Shown: in pieces, positions 44,171 through 55,079 of the stretch | How positions within the stretch are numbered: position 1 is the first letter of the stretch | How the letters are laid out: each line of letters starts with the position of its first letter | DNA from: Aspidapion aeneum | Lineage: Eukaryota; Arthropoda; Insecta; Coleoptera; Brentidae | NCBI GenBank assembly: GCA_963576565.1 | Contig: OY755042.1 | Coordinates: 9,745,813-9,809,812, forward strand | DNA: 64,000 nt | Reading direction: 5' to 3' | The notes under the pieces: model-generated | The model's database searches: none | What the model saw: only the letters and a program-made list of their open reading frames with translations | What the model was told of the DNA's origin: nothing | Program-made: the position numbers and the translations under genes

Positions 44171-44566
44171 TCAGGGGAAATTTACATTCCTGACAATATG
44201 TAAACATTGCTGTAGATGATTTAAGTCAGTTATCCCTATGCGGCTCCAGCTTTTATCCATGCTTGCATTGAAAAATAATAAGCATGGAAAACAAAATAAC
44301 GAGTTTGTAACATCACATCCACAAATCCAGTTGTTTTTTTGGTAAATATCTTTTCTAAAGTATCTTTTAAAATTCCTACCTTCTTTTCTTTTGGAGCAAG
44401 TTTGCGATAATTGTAGTTCTGGGGTCGGCCTTCCTAATCTTTTAATTTCAATTTTTTTATTTAAATTAAAGGAGGAAAAGCTTGCTATAATGTTTTGTAC
44501 ACAATTAAGTCTGGAATTACTTCCAGGATTACCCGAACTTATAACTGCCTCAGACATATTCGACAC
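44171..44566 (-). pseudogene. hAT (ZMYM1-like) transposase, exon 1 with TTF-type zinc finger
   Basis: From the start codon near 44566 it reads through IKRLGRPTPELQLSQTCSKR to FRKDIYQKNNWICGCDVTN, then SLFCFPCLLFFNASMDKSW and ITDLNHLQ. The W-x-x-GC...LFCFPC-x-x-F arrangement is the TTF-type zinc finger of this transposase group. The following exon begins at 43377, so an intron-like gap of about 0.8 kb separates the two. Exon 1 itself is open, but its partner is broken. Confidence 0.85.
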
Positions 44567-45459
44567 TTGTAGATAATAATTAACCCAAAAATTACAAACA
44601 AGAAGCCGAAAACAGCATAAAATTCACTTAAAAACTTTGTAAATAAATTTTAATTACGCCCAATACACGCATACTAACGATGATATAAACAGTAATCAGC
44701 TGAGAACTATAAAAAAACGATGCAAGTGTGTATTGATTTAGCGCACCACCTCGCCCTTTTCTCGGCCGATATCTTTTTTAAAAGACTAGGCATCCTGAAA
44801 GTCAGTTTTGAGCATTATTTCACAGATTGTACTACTTTTTAAAGATTAATATTTTCCAAATTCATTCAAAAGAAAAATGCCAATTACGCGAAAATGGTAT
44901 TCCGAAAAAAGAATAGGGTGTTTGACAGTAGTAAAACAGGCGGTCTACCAATCAGCTGCAAGTGACGTCACAAAACAGTAAACGCCTCGAACGAACCTAT
45001 TTTCTTTGTTATTTTCTTATGGATGGTAATGTTTGCTTTGGTTTAAAGTGCGAATTATCGTCCTAAAGTAGATTTTATTTTGTGATTTGCTTATAAAAAA
45101 TATTTTCAATGGAAAACGGATTCTCCAAAGCCGATAGCTCTCCAACTTGCCAATGCTGCATTCCTTTATGGTGGCAGGCTTCTTTGCCAACAATAGTGAT
45201 TTTTGTTCTGCGGAATTTAGAAACGTTAAAATGTTGATGTAAGTATTCGATGAGTTGTTTTGGATATAACTGTAACTATAATTTACTCATTTAGATTTTG
45301 AAGTTAGGTTATATGGTTTGTTTTTTTGTTTAATATGCTACTTACAATAGATTCAATTAAATACCCAATCATTATTATTTTAAGCATTATGAAACAATCA
45401 AAAATTGCAGGACGGGGAGGCAAAAAGTATACAACGACCAGCAATACTTGAAGTACTGC

Positions 45460-45635
45460 ATAGGTTACACTCCATAGTCCTGCGTAGGTACTGCCTAGTC
45501 CTGCATATGCACTGCCTAGTCTTGCATATGCACTGCTGAGTCCTACATTTAGCCTGCATGTGCACTGCCTAATCCTGTATTTAGAGGTACTCCCTAGTCC
45601 TGCCTAATAACTGCCTAGCACCGCCTAAAAATTTG
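45460..45635. repeat. About 21-bp minisatellite (ACTGCCTAGTCCTGCATATGC)-like
   Basis: Around eight degenerate copies of a roughly 21-bp unit built on ACTGCCTAGTCCTGCATAT, some lengthened by a few bases. It lies inside the THAP-bearing element. Confidence 0.8.
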
Positions 45636-45773
45636 TACACCTTTCTGCCTATTATAGTTGTTCACCCCTTGTAATAAACGTAACCTCAAAAATTTCATCG
45701 TTATTTTCGAAATAGTTATATATATTATAGACAACGTGAGAAAAATTAATAGAAACAATTTAGTTATACTTAC

Positions 45774-45939
45774 ATCAAAGTGAAGATATATTAGATAAGG
45801 CCCTTGGGTCTCTTCGAGGAGCAAGTTCTAGCCCCTTTTTCCGGTCTTTTACTGCTGTAGGCACATGAATAAATAGTTTTTCAGGTGTTTTTATGCTAGT
45901 ATTCGAACACTGAGGTACTGCACACCACTTATAGGACAT
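45774..45939 (-). pseudogene. THAP zinc-finger exon
   Basis: Starts MSYKWCAVPQCSNTSIKTPE and continues KLFIHVPTAVKDRKKGLEL, then RRDPRALSNI, ending at a good GTAAGT donor. The C-x4-C opening, the F-x-x-P (HVP) and the spacing match the first two thirds of a THAP domain, a DNA-binding C2CH finger used by P-like and Kolobok transposases. The remaining C-x-x-H part is damaged: about 20 bp that should encode the third Cys are missing, and the frame shifts before a final HFD. The finger cannot fold as it stands. Confidence 0.8.
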
Positions 45940-46436
45940 TTTTTTACATAAAAAACAGTAAAAACACAGACCAAAAACAAATAAACACTCGAATGCCGTG
46001 TATCTGTTCGCGAGTTTACTGCGTTGTGACGTCATTGCAACGACATGCTAGAAATGAGCGTTTTAGCGTCAAATTCAAATCGGAAATTAGAAAATTTGAT
46101 TTTAAATGTAGTCATGATAATATAAACTATTTTAATAATTTTGCGTAGCAAATTAGGGACCTATGTATCATTCTAAACACTTTTCTAAAATTTGTCAAAT
46201 ACCCTATTGAGATTCAAGTATAGCCAAGTTTTTCAATACACATTTTAAAAAGAAAGGTTCGCACTAATTTAAAAATGTTTATTTAAACTTGGCTATAACT
46301 GCTGGATAATTGAGTCTTAGGCACAGTGCTACAAGAACGTAAACAAGTTTGGTTGTGATAGCTAATTTTCAATAAACTTTTACAGCTTATTTTTGTGTGA
46401 ACATTTTAAAATGTGTATTAAAAAACTTGGCTATAC

Positions 46437-47290
46437 TGTCGCATACCGCTTTGCAGAGCGGTGCTTGGCAATATTTCTAATATGATAATAACTTTGGTAA
46501 AACGATTATATTTAATAAGAGATCTCTAATTTTTAAACTGTTAAATTAAAATAAATATAAAAAGGGGATAATATAAAATACAATTACTTACATTTTTAAA
46601 ACTATGTTGGCCCCAGCTTTCGGGATTACTTGGTGGGTTAAAACTCTTACATATTTTCTACAACTATCCACTTGACTCAAGTAATGACAGGACTTGAATG
46701 ATTCACAATATCGATTTGGGTAAATCCGCGGACACAGCAATTTTACCTATTTAAGACGCATATAGGCGTAGGTGAGTCATTGACATTGTAAGACTGCTGC
46801 ATTGCCACTTTTGATACGTAACAACCCAGGGTTCAATAAAATTTATATATTTTTATAAAATACCTATTTAAAATGATTAATTTTCCGACTTAACAATACT
46901 TTGATCTCAATTCTTTTCACGAAAACCATTTTTGCGTACTTAGCCTGTCTTTACTTTTGATTAAAAATATTGTTGAAAATAAAATCCTTAATCTAACTTT
47001 AAAAACCTCGTTTTGCTAGCTGCTGTAGTTCTTGAATTATGATTAAAGTATAGCAACCCCTCACGCCTTACCAAAATTTAATGGCCTTATGCACCAGTAC
47101 CCAAAAAATTTTGTTCCAAATTTGATTAACATCGGTCTATTGGTTTTGAAGTTATCGTGTCTCAGACAAACAGTCAGACAGATACCAGCACACAATTTGG
47201 TATTTAGGGTTTTTTGGTCCAAATAACTTATTTTGAGTAAAAATAGAAAAAGTTTTTTTGACGGTTTCAATGGCATTCCAAACCTATTAC
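46437..47290. other. No gene seen
   Basis: 46437-46907 interrupts the foldback copy but has no visible termini. 47090-47200 contains a generic dispersed stretch (CAAATTTGATTAACATCGG, then CAGACAAACAGTCAGACAGA). Confidence 0.35.
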
Positions 47291-47930
47291 ACAGGGTATC
47301 CCAACTAAAAGGTCACAGAGGTGTTTTTGGGTAATTTTCGTGCGAATTTGGAGAAACCTCAGACACATCGATTTTGTTTGCGGGACACTTTTTGGCTATC
47401 TTGAAGTTTTTGGAGCATGCACCCCCTTCGAGGGGTATACATTACCCCTATATTTTGAATAGGGAATGTGGGTCTAGTGATACCATGGGCAAATTTAGGT
47501 CATGAGATCTGGGGGGCTAAAGGCCCTCGACTCGTAATACCGCATAGTGATATATGTCAAGATAGGAATATTTTATAGTGTATGATAAACGTATAATACA
47601 AATCAACCCTGAAAGCAAAGTTAAAATAAAAGAAAGCATAATACTTAGTACAATTTTATTGAAGAAGCAGCTTCGTATTTCCTGTTTAATAAATTCTTCC
47701 AGAACAGCATCTAACATCAGGGATTTTGTTATGCCATTTTCAATATTTGCAAGAGCTAAAAATCTGAATCGCTCTTGACCCATGAACGATCTTTCAAATT
47801 ATTTTTGGGGGGCAAGATAGCTAAACAGTATTCCCCTCGCAAACAAAATTGACGTATCCGAGCGTTTCTCCAAATTCGCACAAAAAATACCCAAAAACAC
47901 CCCTGTTACCTTTTAGTTGGGACACCCTGT
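47291..47930. mobile_element. ACAGGGT foldback carrying a hAT fragment
   Basis: The ends ACAGGGTATCCCAACTAAAA and TTTTAGTTGGGACACCCTGT pair for more than 70 bp, through a GGTGTTTTTGGGTAA region and a GCGAATTTGGAGAAAC region. Between the arms lies a piece of hAT transposase (about 47640-47783, minus strand), bracketed by GGGGGGCTAAAGG and GGGGGGCAAGATAG strings that look like hAT ends. Confidence 0.75.
47640..47783 (-). pseudogene. hAT transposase C-terminal fragment
   Basis: Reads MGQERFRFLALANIENGITK, then LDAVLEEFIKQ. M-x-QERL...LALL-x-IE followed by a short amphipathic stretch ending near F-x-x-x-K is the C-terminal dimerisation motif of ZMYM1-like hAT transposases. Only about 45 codons are recognisable. 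Confidence 0.6.
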
Positions 47931-48362
47931 ATGTATGACTAAAAAGTGTAAATGTAAAAGTTCTGTGTGCAACGCCTGGGGGCCACTTCAGAATGGCCAG
48001 TTGATTTAATATTCTGAGATAATCACATCTTGGACACATGTATTACATTTTTTCTAATATGTACATATTAAGTATGCTTAATCTAAATTCAAAACAATAA
48101 ATAATAATAAATGTTATAGATTAATAGGTTACAATTATAGGGACATGTAGTACTGATGCGTAAATTTTCTACAGATAAGCCTTTTTCTAAGCGGAATTTA
48201 TATTAAGCTTATTAGCCTAATCATGTAGAACCCAAAACCAGTTACACCTTTAACAATATTATTCCATACTAGAATGTCTAAACTTAAACGAACAGAAATA
48301 TTTTTTATATTAAATGTACAAAATGTATTTTCTCGAAAATATTATCTTCACTTAAAGAAAAT

Positions 48363-48539
48363 TTAGGGACAATTCTTAAATTATGTAACGCTCATAGGGG
48401 AAGTAGGTTAGCCTTGCGTTACACAATATATTTGTATAATGTGTTTCTTCTTGAAAATGCATTACAAAGGAGGGAGGAGAGGACAAAAATCCTGAATTTT
48501 TGTGTTACGTAATTTAAGAAATTCCCTTATTTGGCTTAA
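48363..48539. mobile_element. MITE with GGGACAATTCTTAAATTATG TIRs
   Basis: About 177 bp. The left end TTTAGGGACAATTCTTAAAT and the right end ATTTAAGAAATTCCCTTA are imperfect TIRs extending through ATGTAAC/GTTACGT. The interior contains a CGTTAC pair. No coding. Confidence 0.7.
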
Positions 48540-48889
48540 TGGCGACATCTGTTTTCAAACAATATTTAATTTTTCCTGATACCTATTTTTGAAATAAGAC
48601 CAAGTATTTCAAATCCAAAAACGGTTTTTCAAATCTAGCATTTCAGTTTCCTTATTTATAGTTAAAGAAAAACCATTCTGAAAATTAAACAAAAAATAAT
48701 AAACTATGTTAAAGAAATCTGAGGGCACGGGAGTGCCTCGCCAAATTCGCGTGGTCATATTTGACCTATCTAAAACTCTACTTTGGAATGAGCTACGAAT
48801 CTCAAACTTTGCACAGATCTTCACACAGTTAACCACCCCTCCAAGTTTCATGGACTTCCATAAAGTAGTAAAGTAGTTACTTAATTTCA

Positions 48890-49565
48890 AAAAACGGCAA
48901 AATTGCCACTCACTCACTCACTCATGTATAGATCATCAAAATTCTACTGTACTTCCAGACATGCTACAAAGCTGAAATTTGGCAGACTGATAGAAACTAT
49001 GACCAAACCCCTGGAAAAATCAAAAAACCCCAATATTCTAATTTACTCCCCTCCACTATACATGTAAAGTTATGTAAAAGTAGCATTGCCCACTTCCAGA
49101 AATGCTAGAGACAGGAACCATGATAAAACTGTAGGAAAAAATTAAAAAAACCAAAATGTTTATTTACTTCCCTCCCCTATAAATGTAAATGTATATAAAA
49201 GTAACATTGTCCACTTACAGAAACGCTAGGTAGCTGAGATTTGGAAGGCTGATAAGACCTATGATAAAACCATTGGAAAAAATTTAAAAACCTCAAACTT
49301 TTAATTTGCTTCCCTCCCTATAAATGTAAATTTATGTAAAGTACCATTGCCCACTTCCAGAAACACTAGAGTGCTGAGCTTCGAAAGTCTGATAGGAACT
49401 ATGATAAAACCATAAGAAAAAATTTAAAAACACCAAAATTTTAATTTACTGCCCTCCCCCATAAATATAAACTTATGTCCACTTCCAGGAACACTAGAGA
49501 GCCGAGCTTCGAAAGGCTGATAGGAACTATGATAAAACCATAGGAAAAAATTAAAAAACTTTAAA
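48890..49565. repeat. Tandem array, about 130-bp unit, five copies
   Basis: Anchors with CACTTCCAGAAACACTAGAG-like sequence occur near 48951, 49091, 49211, 49350 and 49480. Each unit has GGCTGATAGGAACTATGAT, AAAACCATAGGAAAAAATT and CTCCCCTATAAATGTAAA-like blocks. Copies are divergent and of uneven length (about 120-141 bp). An ACTC run precedes it at 48907. Confidence 0.8.
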
Positions 49566-49636
49566 ATTTTTAATAAGGCAACAATTCCGCAAAACTTACT
49601 ACTCTAAAACTTAAATATTATCCATATCCTTTAATA

Positions 49637-50060
49637 AATTGGTAAAGAAAATTTTTTAAGTCACAAGCTTTTATAAAATGCACTAAAAATTAAAAAATAA
49701 TTTTCTAACATTCTAATATTATCATAATAATAAGCGATGGCCGACTGATGGAAATTTTGACGATGTTAGCACGATAAGATATCCGTATCAATTAAATATC
49801 ACTATTTGCAAAAATCAATCTAGCAGAAAAATGCAGAGGTACCAAACCCACCCAACCCGACCCAAGATACCTGTTTTGATGACCTTCTATGTTGAATATT
49901 CTTTAAGTGTTTGGATCACAAATTTAGATTAACTTATGCCTTGATTTGCGGCCATCGCTTTTATTATTATGATAATATTAGAATGTTAGAAAATTATTTT
50001 TTAATTTTTAGTGCATTTTATAAAAGCTTGTGACTTAAAAAAAATTTTTTGCCAATTTAA
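49637..50060. repeat. Long inverted repeat, about 105-bp arms
   Basis: The left arm 49637-49742 and right arm 49950-50060 are almost exact inverted copies, running from TCACAAGCTTTTATAAAATG through AAGCGATGGCC and back. The spacer is about 205 bp. High arm identity suggests recent origin or ongoing correction. Confidence 0.85.
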
Positions 50061-50164
50061 TTTCTACTTTTTAGTCTCAGCTATCTATCTATTAAATGAA
50101 AATATTTGTTCAATAACAGAACAGAAGAGTTTAATCTAGATTATAATGAAATCGCTGATCGTGA

Positions 50165-51235
50165 GTTGTTTGGAAACTCATTTTTTTATTGGGGGAAGGA
50201 GAGGGTGGGGGTAGAGGTAGAAATATATTTTTTGTTTGGGCTTTATTGCCATGGGACCTTTATGCATATACCAAATTTTATAAAAGTCATTTGAAGTGAA
50301 GTGTGTCAAAAACGCATTTTTTATGGAAGGGGGTGGGGGGTAGGGTGGGAGGATATTTTTTCATTATTGTTGTATTGTCATCGGACCACTATATGTATAC
50401 CAAATTTCATCCAAATCGGATAATGGGAAGTGTGTCAAAAACGCATTTTTCTATAGTTGGGGGTGGGGGTAGGACTGGTCAGATTTTTTTTTTCAATGTT
50501 TTATTGTGATCGGACCACTATATGTATACCAAATTTCATCCAAATCGAATAATGGGAAGGGTGTCAAAAACGCATTTTCTATGGAAGGGGGTGGGGGTAG
50601 GGGTGGGAGGATATATTTTTTTATTGTTGTATTGTCATGGGACCACTATGCGAATACCATATTTCATCCAAATCGGATAATGGGAAGTGTGTCAAAAACT
50701 CATTTTTCTATGAAAGGGGGTGGGGGTAGGGGTGGGAGGATATTTTTTTCTTAATATTGTATTGTCATCGGACCACTATTTGTATACCAAATTTTATCCA
50801 AATCGGACAACGGGAAGTGTGTCAAAAACACATTTTTCTATAGAAGGGGTGGGGGTAGGGGTGGGAGGATATTTTTTTCTTAATGTTGTATTGTCATGGG
50901 ACCATTATATGTATACCAAATTTCATCCAAATCGGATAACGGGAAGTGTGTCAAAAACATATTTTTCTATAGAAGGGGTGGGGGTAGGGGTGGGAAGATT
51001 ATTTTTGTCTTAATATTGTATTGTCATCAGACCACTATTTGTATACCAAATTTTATCCAAATCGGACAACGGGAAGTGTGTCAAAAACAAATTTTTCTCT
51101 AGAAGGGGTGGGGGTAGGGGTGGGAGGATATTTTTTCTTAATGTTGTATTGTCATGGGACCACTATGTGTGTACCAAATTTCATCCAAATCGGACAATGT
51201 GAAGTGTGTCACAAGCGCTTCACAAGATTTGATAG
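50165..51235 (+). repeat. 129-bp tandem array, about eight copies
   Basis: The anchor GTGTCAAAAACGC or a close variant occurs at 50303, 50432, 50561, 50689, 50819, 50948, 51078 and 51206, so steps are 128-130 bp. Each unit has a G-rich block (GGGGGTGGGGGTAGGGGTGG), a TTGTATTGTCATGGGACC block and CCAAATTTCATCCAAATCGG. Because 129 is divisible by 3, short reading frames repeat through the array. They are broken by 1-bp unit-length changes and I do not consider them genes. It ends in a TAGATAGTTAGATAG tail like the end of a retroposon. Confidence 0.92.
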
Positions 51236-51298
51236 ATAGTTAGATAGTTAGACAGAACATCTGAAGATAAATAAAAGCTTGTAATAAAAAAGGAGTGA

Positions 51299-51669
51299 AA
51301 TCATAACAAAAACATTTCATTTAAAAAAAGCAAAGTACGCGAAAATGGTATTCCGTAAAAAGAATTGAGATAAAAGTAAAGCCAAGTTCTCTAATACAAA
51401 TTTTAAAATGAATGGTTCTTACTAGTTTGGAAATGTTTTTCTAAACTTCGCTATTACGGCTGCAAATGACTCTTAGGCACAGTGCTAAATTGAACATACA
51501 GAAGTTTGGCTGGAATAGCAAAGTTTAGAAAAACATTTCCAAACCAGTAACAACCATGCATTTTGAAATTTGTATTAGAAAACTTGGCTTTACTTTTATA
51601 TTAATTCTTTTTACGGACTACCATTTTCGCGTACTTGGCTTTTTTTTACATGAAATGTTTTTGTTATGA
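51299..51669. mobile_element. Foldback element, intact copy, 371 bp
   Basis: Ends ATCATAACAAAAACATTTCA and TGAAATGTTTTTGTTATGAT are exact complements, and the arms continue through GTACGCGAAAATGGTATTCC. The pairing extends to the TAGAAAAACATTTCCAAAC region near the centre. This is the intact relative of the split copy at 44873-46949. Confidence 0.8.
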
Positions 51670-51917
51670 TACTAATTTTCTTGATCGGGCAACATAAAAT
51701 CTTCCATGCTGCGGTCATTCCATTTTCAACATTTTGAAGTCAGGGGCGTGCCAAAGGGTGAGGCAACGAAGCAGCCGCCTCAGGCAACCACCTTCAGGGG
51801 CTATCTAAAAAAATTAATAATCTGCAATTTAAAAGTTAAGGTAAAATATGTGGTGCAAAAGAAACTGAGGTATGAGAGTTGAAAAAGGTCGAGGGTATCA
51901 TAACTTGTGGCAAGTAT

Positions 51918-52260
51918 CTAAAACCATAAACAACAAGTGAAATTAAAGAAAGAAAAATAAGAAAAATGTCTTCGGCCGGGACTCAAACCAAGAATCTCCT
52001 GCTCTGTACGCAAACGCTATTTACATTAAGCCACCGAACACAATACATAAATTTTCGGAAAACTTCCATCTATGCACATGTGTGGTGTCTCAATACAAGA
52101 ACGAGAAACTCTCAGGGTATTAAATCCACCAAGCCATCCAACTGATCTCTATAATTCTTCTTTCCCACTGTCAAAGGTATGAAAACTAAAAAAAAAAAGA
52201 CAAAAAAACTGTTTTTTATTTTTCTTTCTTTAATTTCACTTGTTGTTTATGGTTTTAGGT
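51918..52260 (-). repeat. tRNA-bearing repeat, decayed copy D
   Basis: Bounded by ATAAACAACAAGTGAAATTA at 51926 and its complement near 52237, unlike the head-to-tail copies elsewhere. The tRNA-like part is at 51969-52041 (minus) and has lost several stem pairs and the TTCGATC loop (now TTTGAGT), so Pol III activity is unlikely. Confidence 0.7.
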
Positions 52261-52456
52261 CCTTGCATTATTTGCAATCTGGTATTTGAAAACCTGACTG
52301 CATGTTTAGGTATTTATGTTAGTTAATTGCATTTGGGTATTTGAAAAAGTGAATGGATTCCGCAGATGTGATTTTGTTAGCATTTTATATAAATACATAT
52401 ATGTATTTATTTGAATCGTTGTTTAGATGGAATGTTTGCAAATAAATTTAATTGTT

Positions 52457-52917
52457 ATACAGGGTGAGGAAAAAGTACAGGGACCCCTTCAAACAAGAAA
52501 CAATTTGCGATTTGTTTTGACACAATATTAAGATATAATGTCATTGTCACAGCTACACGCATAATAAAATACAGGGGTAATTAAATAATCTACGAGTTTC
52601 TTAAAGTGTTAAGGCCACTTTAAGAACAATTATTTAATTTATATTCTTCGAAATGTCATTCTGACACAAAATTACAATGTCATTTTAAACGTAGATTTTT
52701 ATTCTCCATCGAATGGTAAAAGAACAAAATATGGTTTTCATTTAAATTGTTAAAGTTGACCTCCGAAAAACTCCTAATGCTGACAGATACGTCAATGTCA
52801 ATGTCACGACCAAATAGAACAAATTCAATCCTAAAAATTTTATTTAGACCATTTTTGCAAATAACTCTTAGTTATCGAGATATTTAGGGGTCCCTGTACT
52901 TTTTCCTCACCCTGTAT
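52457..52917. mobile_element. MITE with perfect 29-bp TIRs
   Basis: The first 29 bases (starting ATACAGGGTGAGGAAAAAGT) and the last 29 are exact complements. About 460 bp. A second, internal inverted pair lies near 52585-52660 (TCTTAAAGTG against CACTTTAAGA). No coding sequence. It belongs to the loose ACAGGGT-ended group also seen at 11235 and 47291. Confidence 0.88.
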
Positions 52918-52925
52918 TTACTATT

Positions 52926-53317
52926 CCACGGTAAAACATTTTTTCTACAATGAAAACACGTTCTTTTCTTGAATAAATTGTTTTACCTTAAAACAATTTG
53001 TTTTGGATTAAAATATTTCTTTTTAGTTCAACGCAGCGTTTGGTCTTGAAGTGAGACTTTATTTTTATTCCTTAATTGTTAATTTTGTAACAAAGCAAAT
53101 TGTCTTCATATAAGTAATACTTTGCTTCCAGAGAAAACGGTACCTTAGATTAATTCAGTTCCAATTTATAATAAAACAATCTCTGTTTCACATTAAAATA
53201 AAGAGGCAAGACATTTTTTGTGCGATATCAAGAAAATATTCTCTAGGTGAATAGGAAAGCATACATTATTTTACTCAAAGCAATTTGCTTTGATCTTAGA
53301 CAATTTTTTTTTACCGT
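52926..53317. mobile_element. Possible MITE with CACGGTAAAA ends
   Basis: CACGGTAAAACATTTTTT at about 52926 and AATTTTTTTTTACCGTG near 53317 are imperfect inverted ends. The interior has several AACAATTTGTTTT-like repeats. No target duplication seen. Confidence 0.45.
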
Positions 53318-54026
53318 GTAGTGTTATATTACAGGTAATGCAAGGACGTAATTTGGGGGCGCTAAGACCCCTTGTGCTCAAAATTGGCCTCCTTAAATGA
53401 AATTTGGCAGGGGCGGACTGACTTTGTATATAAAACTTTTTAGTATACAAAACTTTTTCATTTGATACTATTTTTCCCGAAAGAATAAATTATTTGAGCT
53501 TGTCCCCATTTTTTTCTTTTTATCAAAAATTTTTACTGTGGTATGGCACCACTATCTTTAAAAAAATACATTTTTCTCAAATTTTCGTCTGCGGCTCCAT
53601 TATTTTCGTCTTATCTGCAAAATGTTTTCCACAACGCGTTTTCTTCCGAAATTTATTTGAATTTTGTAATAATTTTGCCTGCCGCGCTATTGTTGTGCTG
53701 CAATAATATATATTCCAAGCATTTTTACCGAAAAGTACTCTTTTCTCCATTACCAGCGGCGTAGCGCGGAGGGGGGCGCGGGAGGTTCAACCCCCCCCCC
53801 CCCCCCGCTCCGAGGGTACTGGCGCCCCATGGGTGTCCTAAGCTTTATTAAGTAGCAGGGCCGGCAAAAGCAAACTGAGGGGGCGGCAAAGGCAAATCGA
53901 GGGGAGGGGGCTGCTATCGGCAAAAAATTTAAGCCCCGAGAAGAGCGAACACTCTCTCTTCAAAGTTTTGTGTTTTGTATATTTACTGGATTTTTGCAGT
54001 TGCTTTGGAAGGAGGGAGTAAAAGTA
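53318..54026. other. No gene; G/C-run junctions
   Basis: No recognisable coding sequence. At 53757-53830 the string GCGGCGTAGCGCGGAGGGGG is followed by a long C run and GGCGCCCCATGGG, like two hAT-type ends abutting. The segment 53870-53930 is G-rich. Two overlapping open stretches at 53494-53764 match nothing I know. Confidence 0.4.
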
Positions 54027-54394
54027 GAGGAGAGTCGCCTAATATGGGGAGTTTTTTTTCGAAAGTAGTAAAAAAATAGCATGATATGTGCAAAATTGGA
54101 AAAATCTTGTAGTGATAACGTTGCACCAGGACCGTTGATATTTGTACAAAACCACTCAAATTTTAGGGTAGGGTAGTTATTCTATTTTGTAAAAAAAATT
54201 AATCTCCCCAAATTAGGAACCTGTGGGCGCATAAATTGGGGAGGTCGAATTTTCGTATACATTCACCTTTGCAGAAGCAATTTATAGATTCAATGGGATG
54301 CAAAGTGTATTTAAAAAAGAATGGATGTTATTTTTAAGAAAATAACTTTAAAATCTGCTAAGATGCATTTATTAAGAAACAACGTTCTTATAAA

Positions 54395-54852
54395 AAAACA
54401 AATGGATCCATGACGGATCTCAGACCTTCCCGGCTAGCCTATTAGCTCACAAGCCATGATATATCAGCCTTGAAAACAATTTTTTGTAGATATCTCAAAA
54501 ACTAAAGCTCGCACGAAATTTTTGGTTCAAATTATTATACAAAATGTAGTAATTTTTTAATTGTCAAAAACTGTCATTAGCAGTAATGGATTTTCACCAA
54601 AATCTAATCAGCTCGTTAGAGTGTTGAACACTATTTAACCTAAAAATTTTATGAAAATCGATTGAGCGGTTTAGGAGCTATCGTGTTACGGACAGACATA
54701 CACACACACACACACACACAGACAGACATCATGACGATATTGCGAAGATAGGTCAAAATACACCCAAATAACACATTTTCAGCGTTGTCTTAAAAAAAAT
54801 GTTGTCGTCAAAAATAATACCTTCTCTAGCCATTGCTGCGCGGGCTAGGACG
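54395..54852 (-). repeat. Hairpin-ended repeat, inverted copy
   Basis: It begins GGATCCATGACGGATCTCAG and ends CTCTAGCCATTGCTGCGCGG followed by GCTAG, with the CTAGCC...GGCTAG stem intact. A short ACACAC run is at 54700. It is nested in the Tigger-like element and is the youngest layer of the nest here. Confidence 0.7.
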
Positions 54853-54884
54853 GGAAAAATTAATTAAAAAGTCACGATAAATGG

Positions 54885-55079
54885 TCATTTAAACATAGCT
54901 ACGGCCTTAGGACCAAGATCCTCGCATAGTGTGTGAGTCCACTTGAAGCACACAGTGCAGCGAACCCAGTATTCACCTTCGTGGTCATCTGAAAAAAGCC
55001 CACCGCAGTAAATGCACTCCGCATCTTCTTCATCAGACATTGAGTCGACTGCAAAGTCATCCATATATTGGGCTTCGTC
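54885..55079 (-). pseudogene. Tigger-like transposase tail with PHD-type zinc finger
   Basis: On the minus strand it reads DEAQYMDDFAVDSMSDEED, then ECIYCGGLFSDDHEGEYW, then VRCTVCFKWTHTLCEDLG, and stops at TGA (54885-54887). The C-x-x-C...W-x-x-C-x-x-C-x-x-W-x-H-x-x-C pattern is the PHD-like knuckle found at the C-terminus of many insect pogo/Tigger transposases. About 65 codons are open and all zinc ligands are present, but the DDE catalytic domain is missing. Confidence 0.82.

Larger units (their letters stand above)
42928..44770 (-). mobile_element. ZMYM1-like hAT element, decayed
   Basis: The left TIR CAGTGGCGGCTCGTG is characteristic of Tip100/Zaphod-type hAT elements. The probable right end is the CACCTCGCCCTTTTCTCGGC segment near 44750-44770, whose complement shares GGTGGTGCGCTA-like sequence with the left sub-terminal region. 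The transposase runs on the minus strand in two exons. The catalytic C-terminal half is gone: coding sequence ends about 140 bp before the left TIR. The left end landed within a copy of the hairpin-ended repeat (42885-42927). Confidence 0.75.
44914..46206 (-). mobile_element. THAP-bearing TIR element, 1.29 kb
   Basis: Ends TAGGGTGTTTGACA and TGTCAAATACCCTA are complementary at 13 of 14 bases. Comparison with the empty site in the intact foldback copy (AAAGAATTGAG at 51360) puts the junctions exactly here, with no or at most a 2-bp duplication. A THAP exon lies on the minus strand (45774-45939). The rest is non-coding and includes a minisatellite (45460-45635). Confidence 0.7.
44873..46949. 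mobile_element. Foldback element split by a THAP element
   Basis: The left end (44873-44913, TTACGCGAAAATGGTATTCC) and right end (about 46908-46949, CATTTTTGCGTACTTAGCC) are the TIRs of the family seen whole at 51299-51669. An inner inverted pair, TATAGCCAAGTTTTT and its complement (46219-46233 against 46421-46436), also matches that copy. The left portion is cut by a 1.29 kb element (44914-46206), and 46437-46907 is extra unmatched sequence. Confidence 0.7.

Noticed and set aside
45108..45245. Short + strand open frame MENGFSKADSSPTCQCC... inside the THAP element
   Set aside because: About 42 codons, no recognisable domain, and opposite to the direction of the THAP exon. Not enough to call a gene.
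50106..51239. Series of overlapping short open frames with repeating SKTHF...KFHPNR text
   Set aside because: They follow from a 129-bp non-coding repeat whose period is divisible by three. Frames break wherever a unit is 128 or 130 bp.
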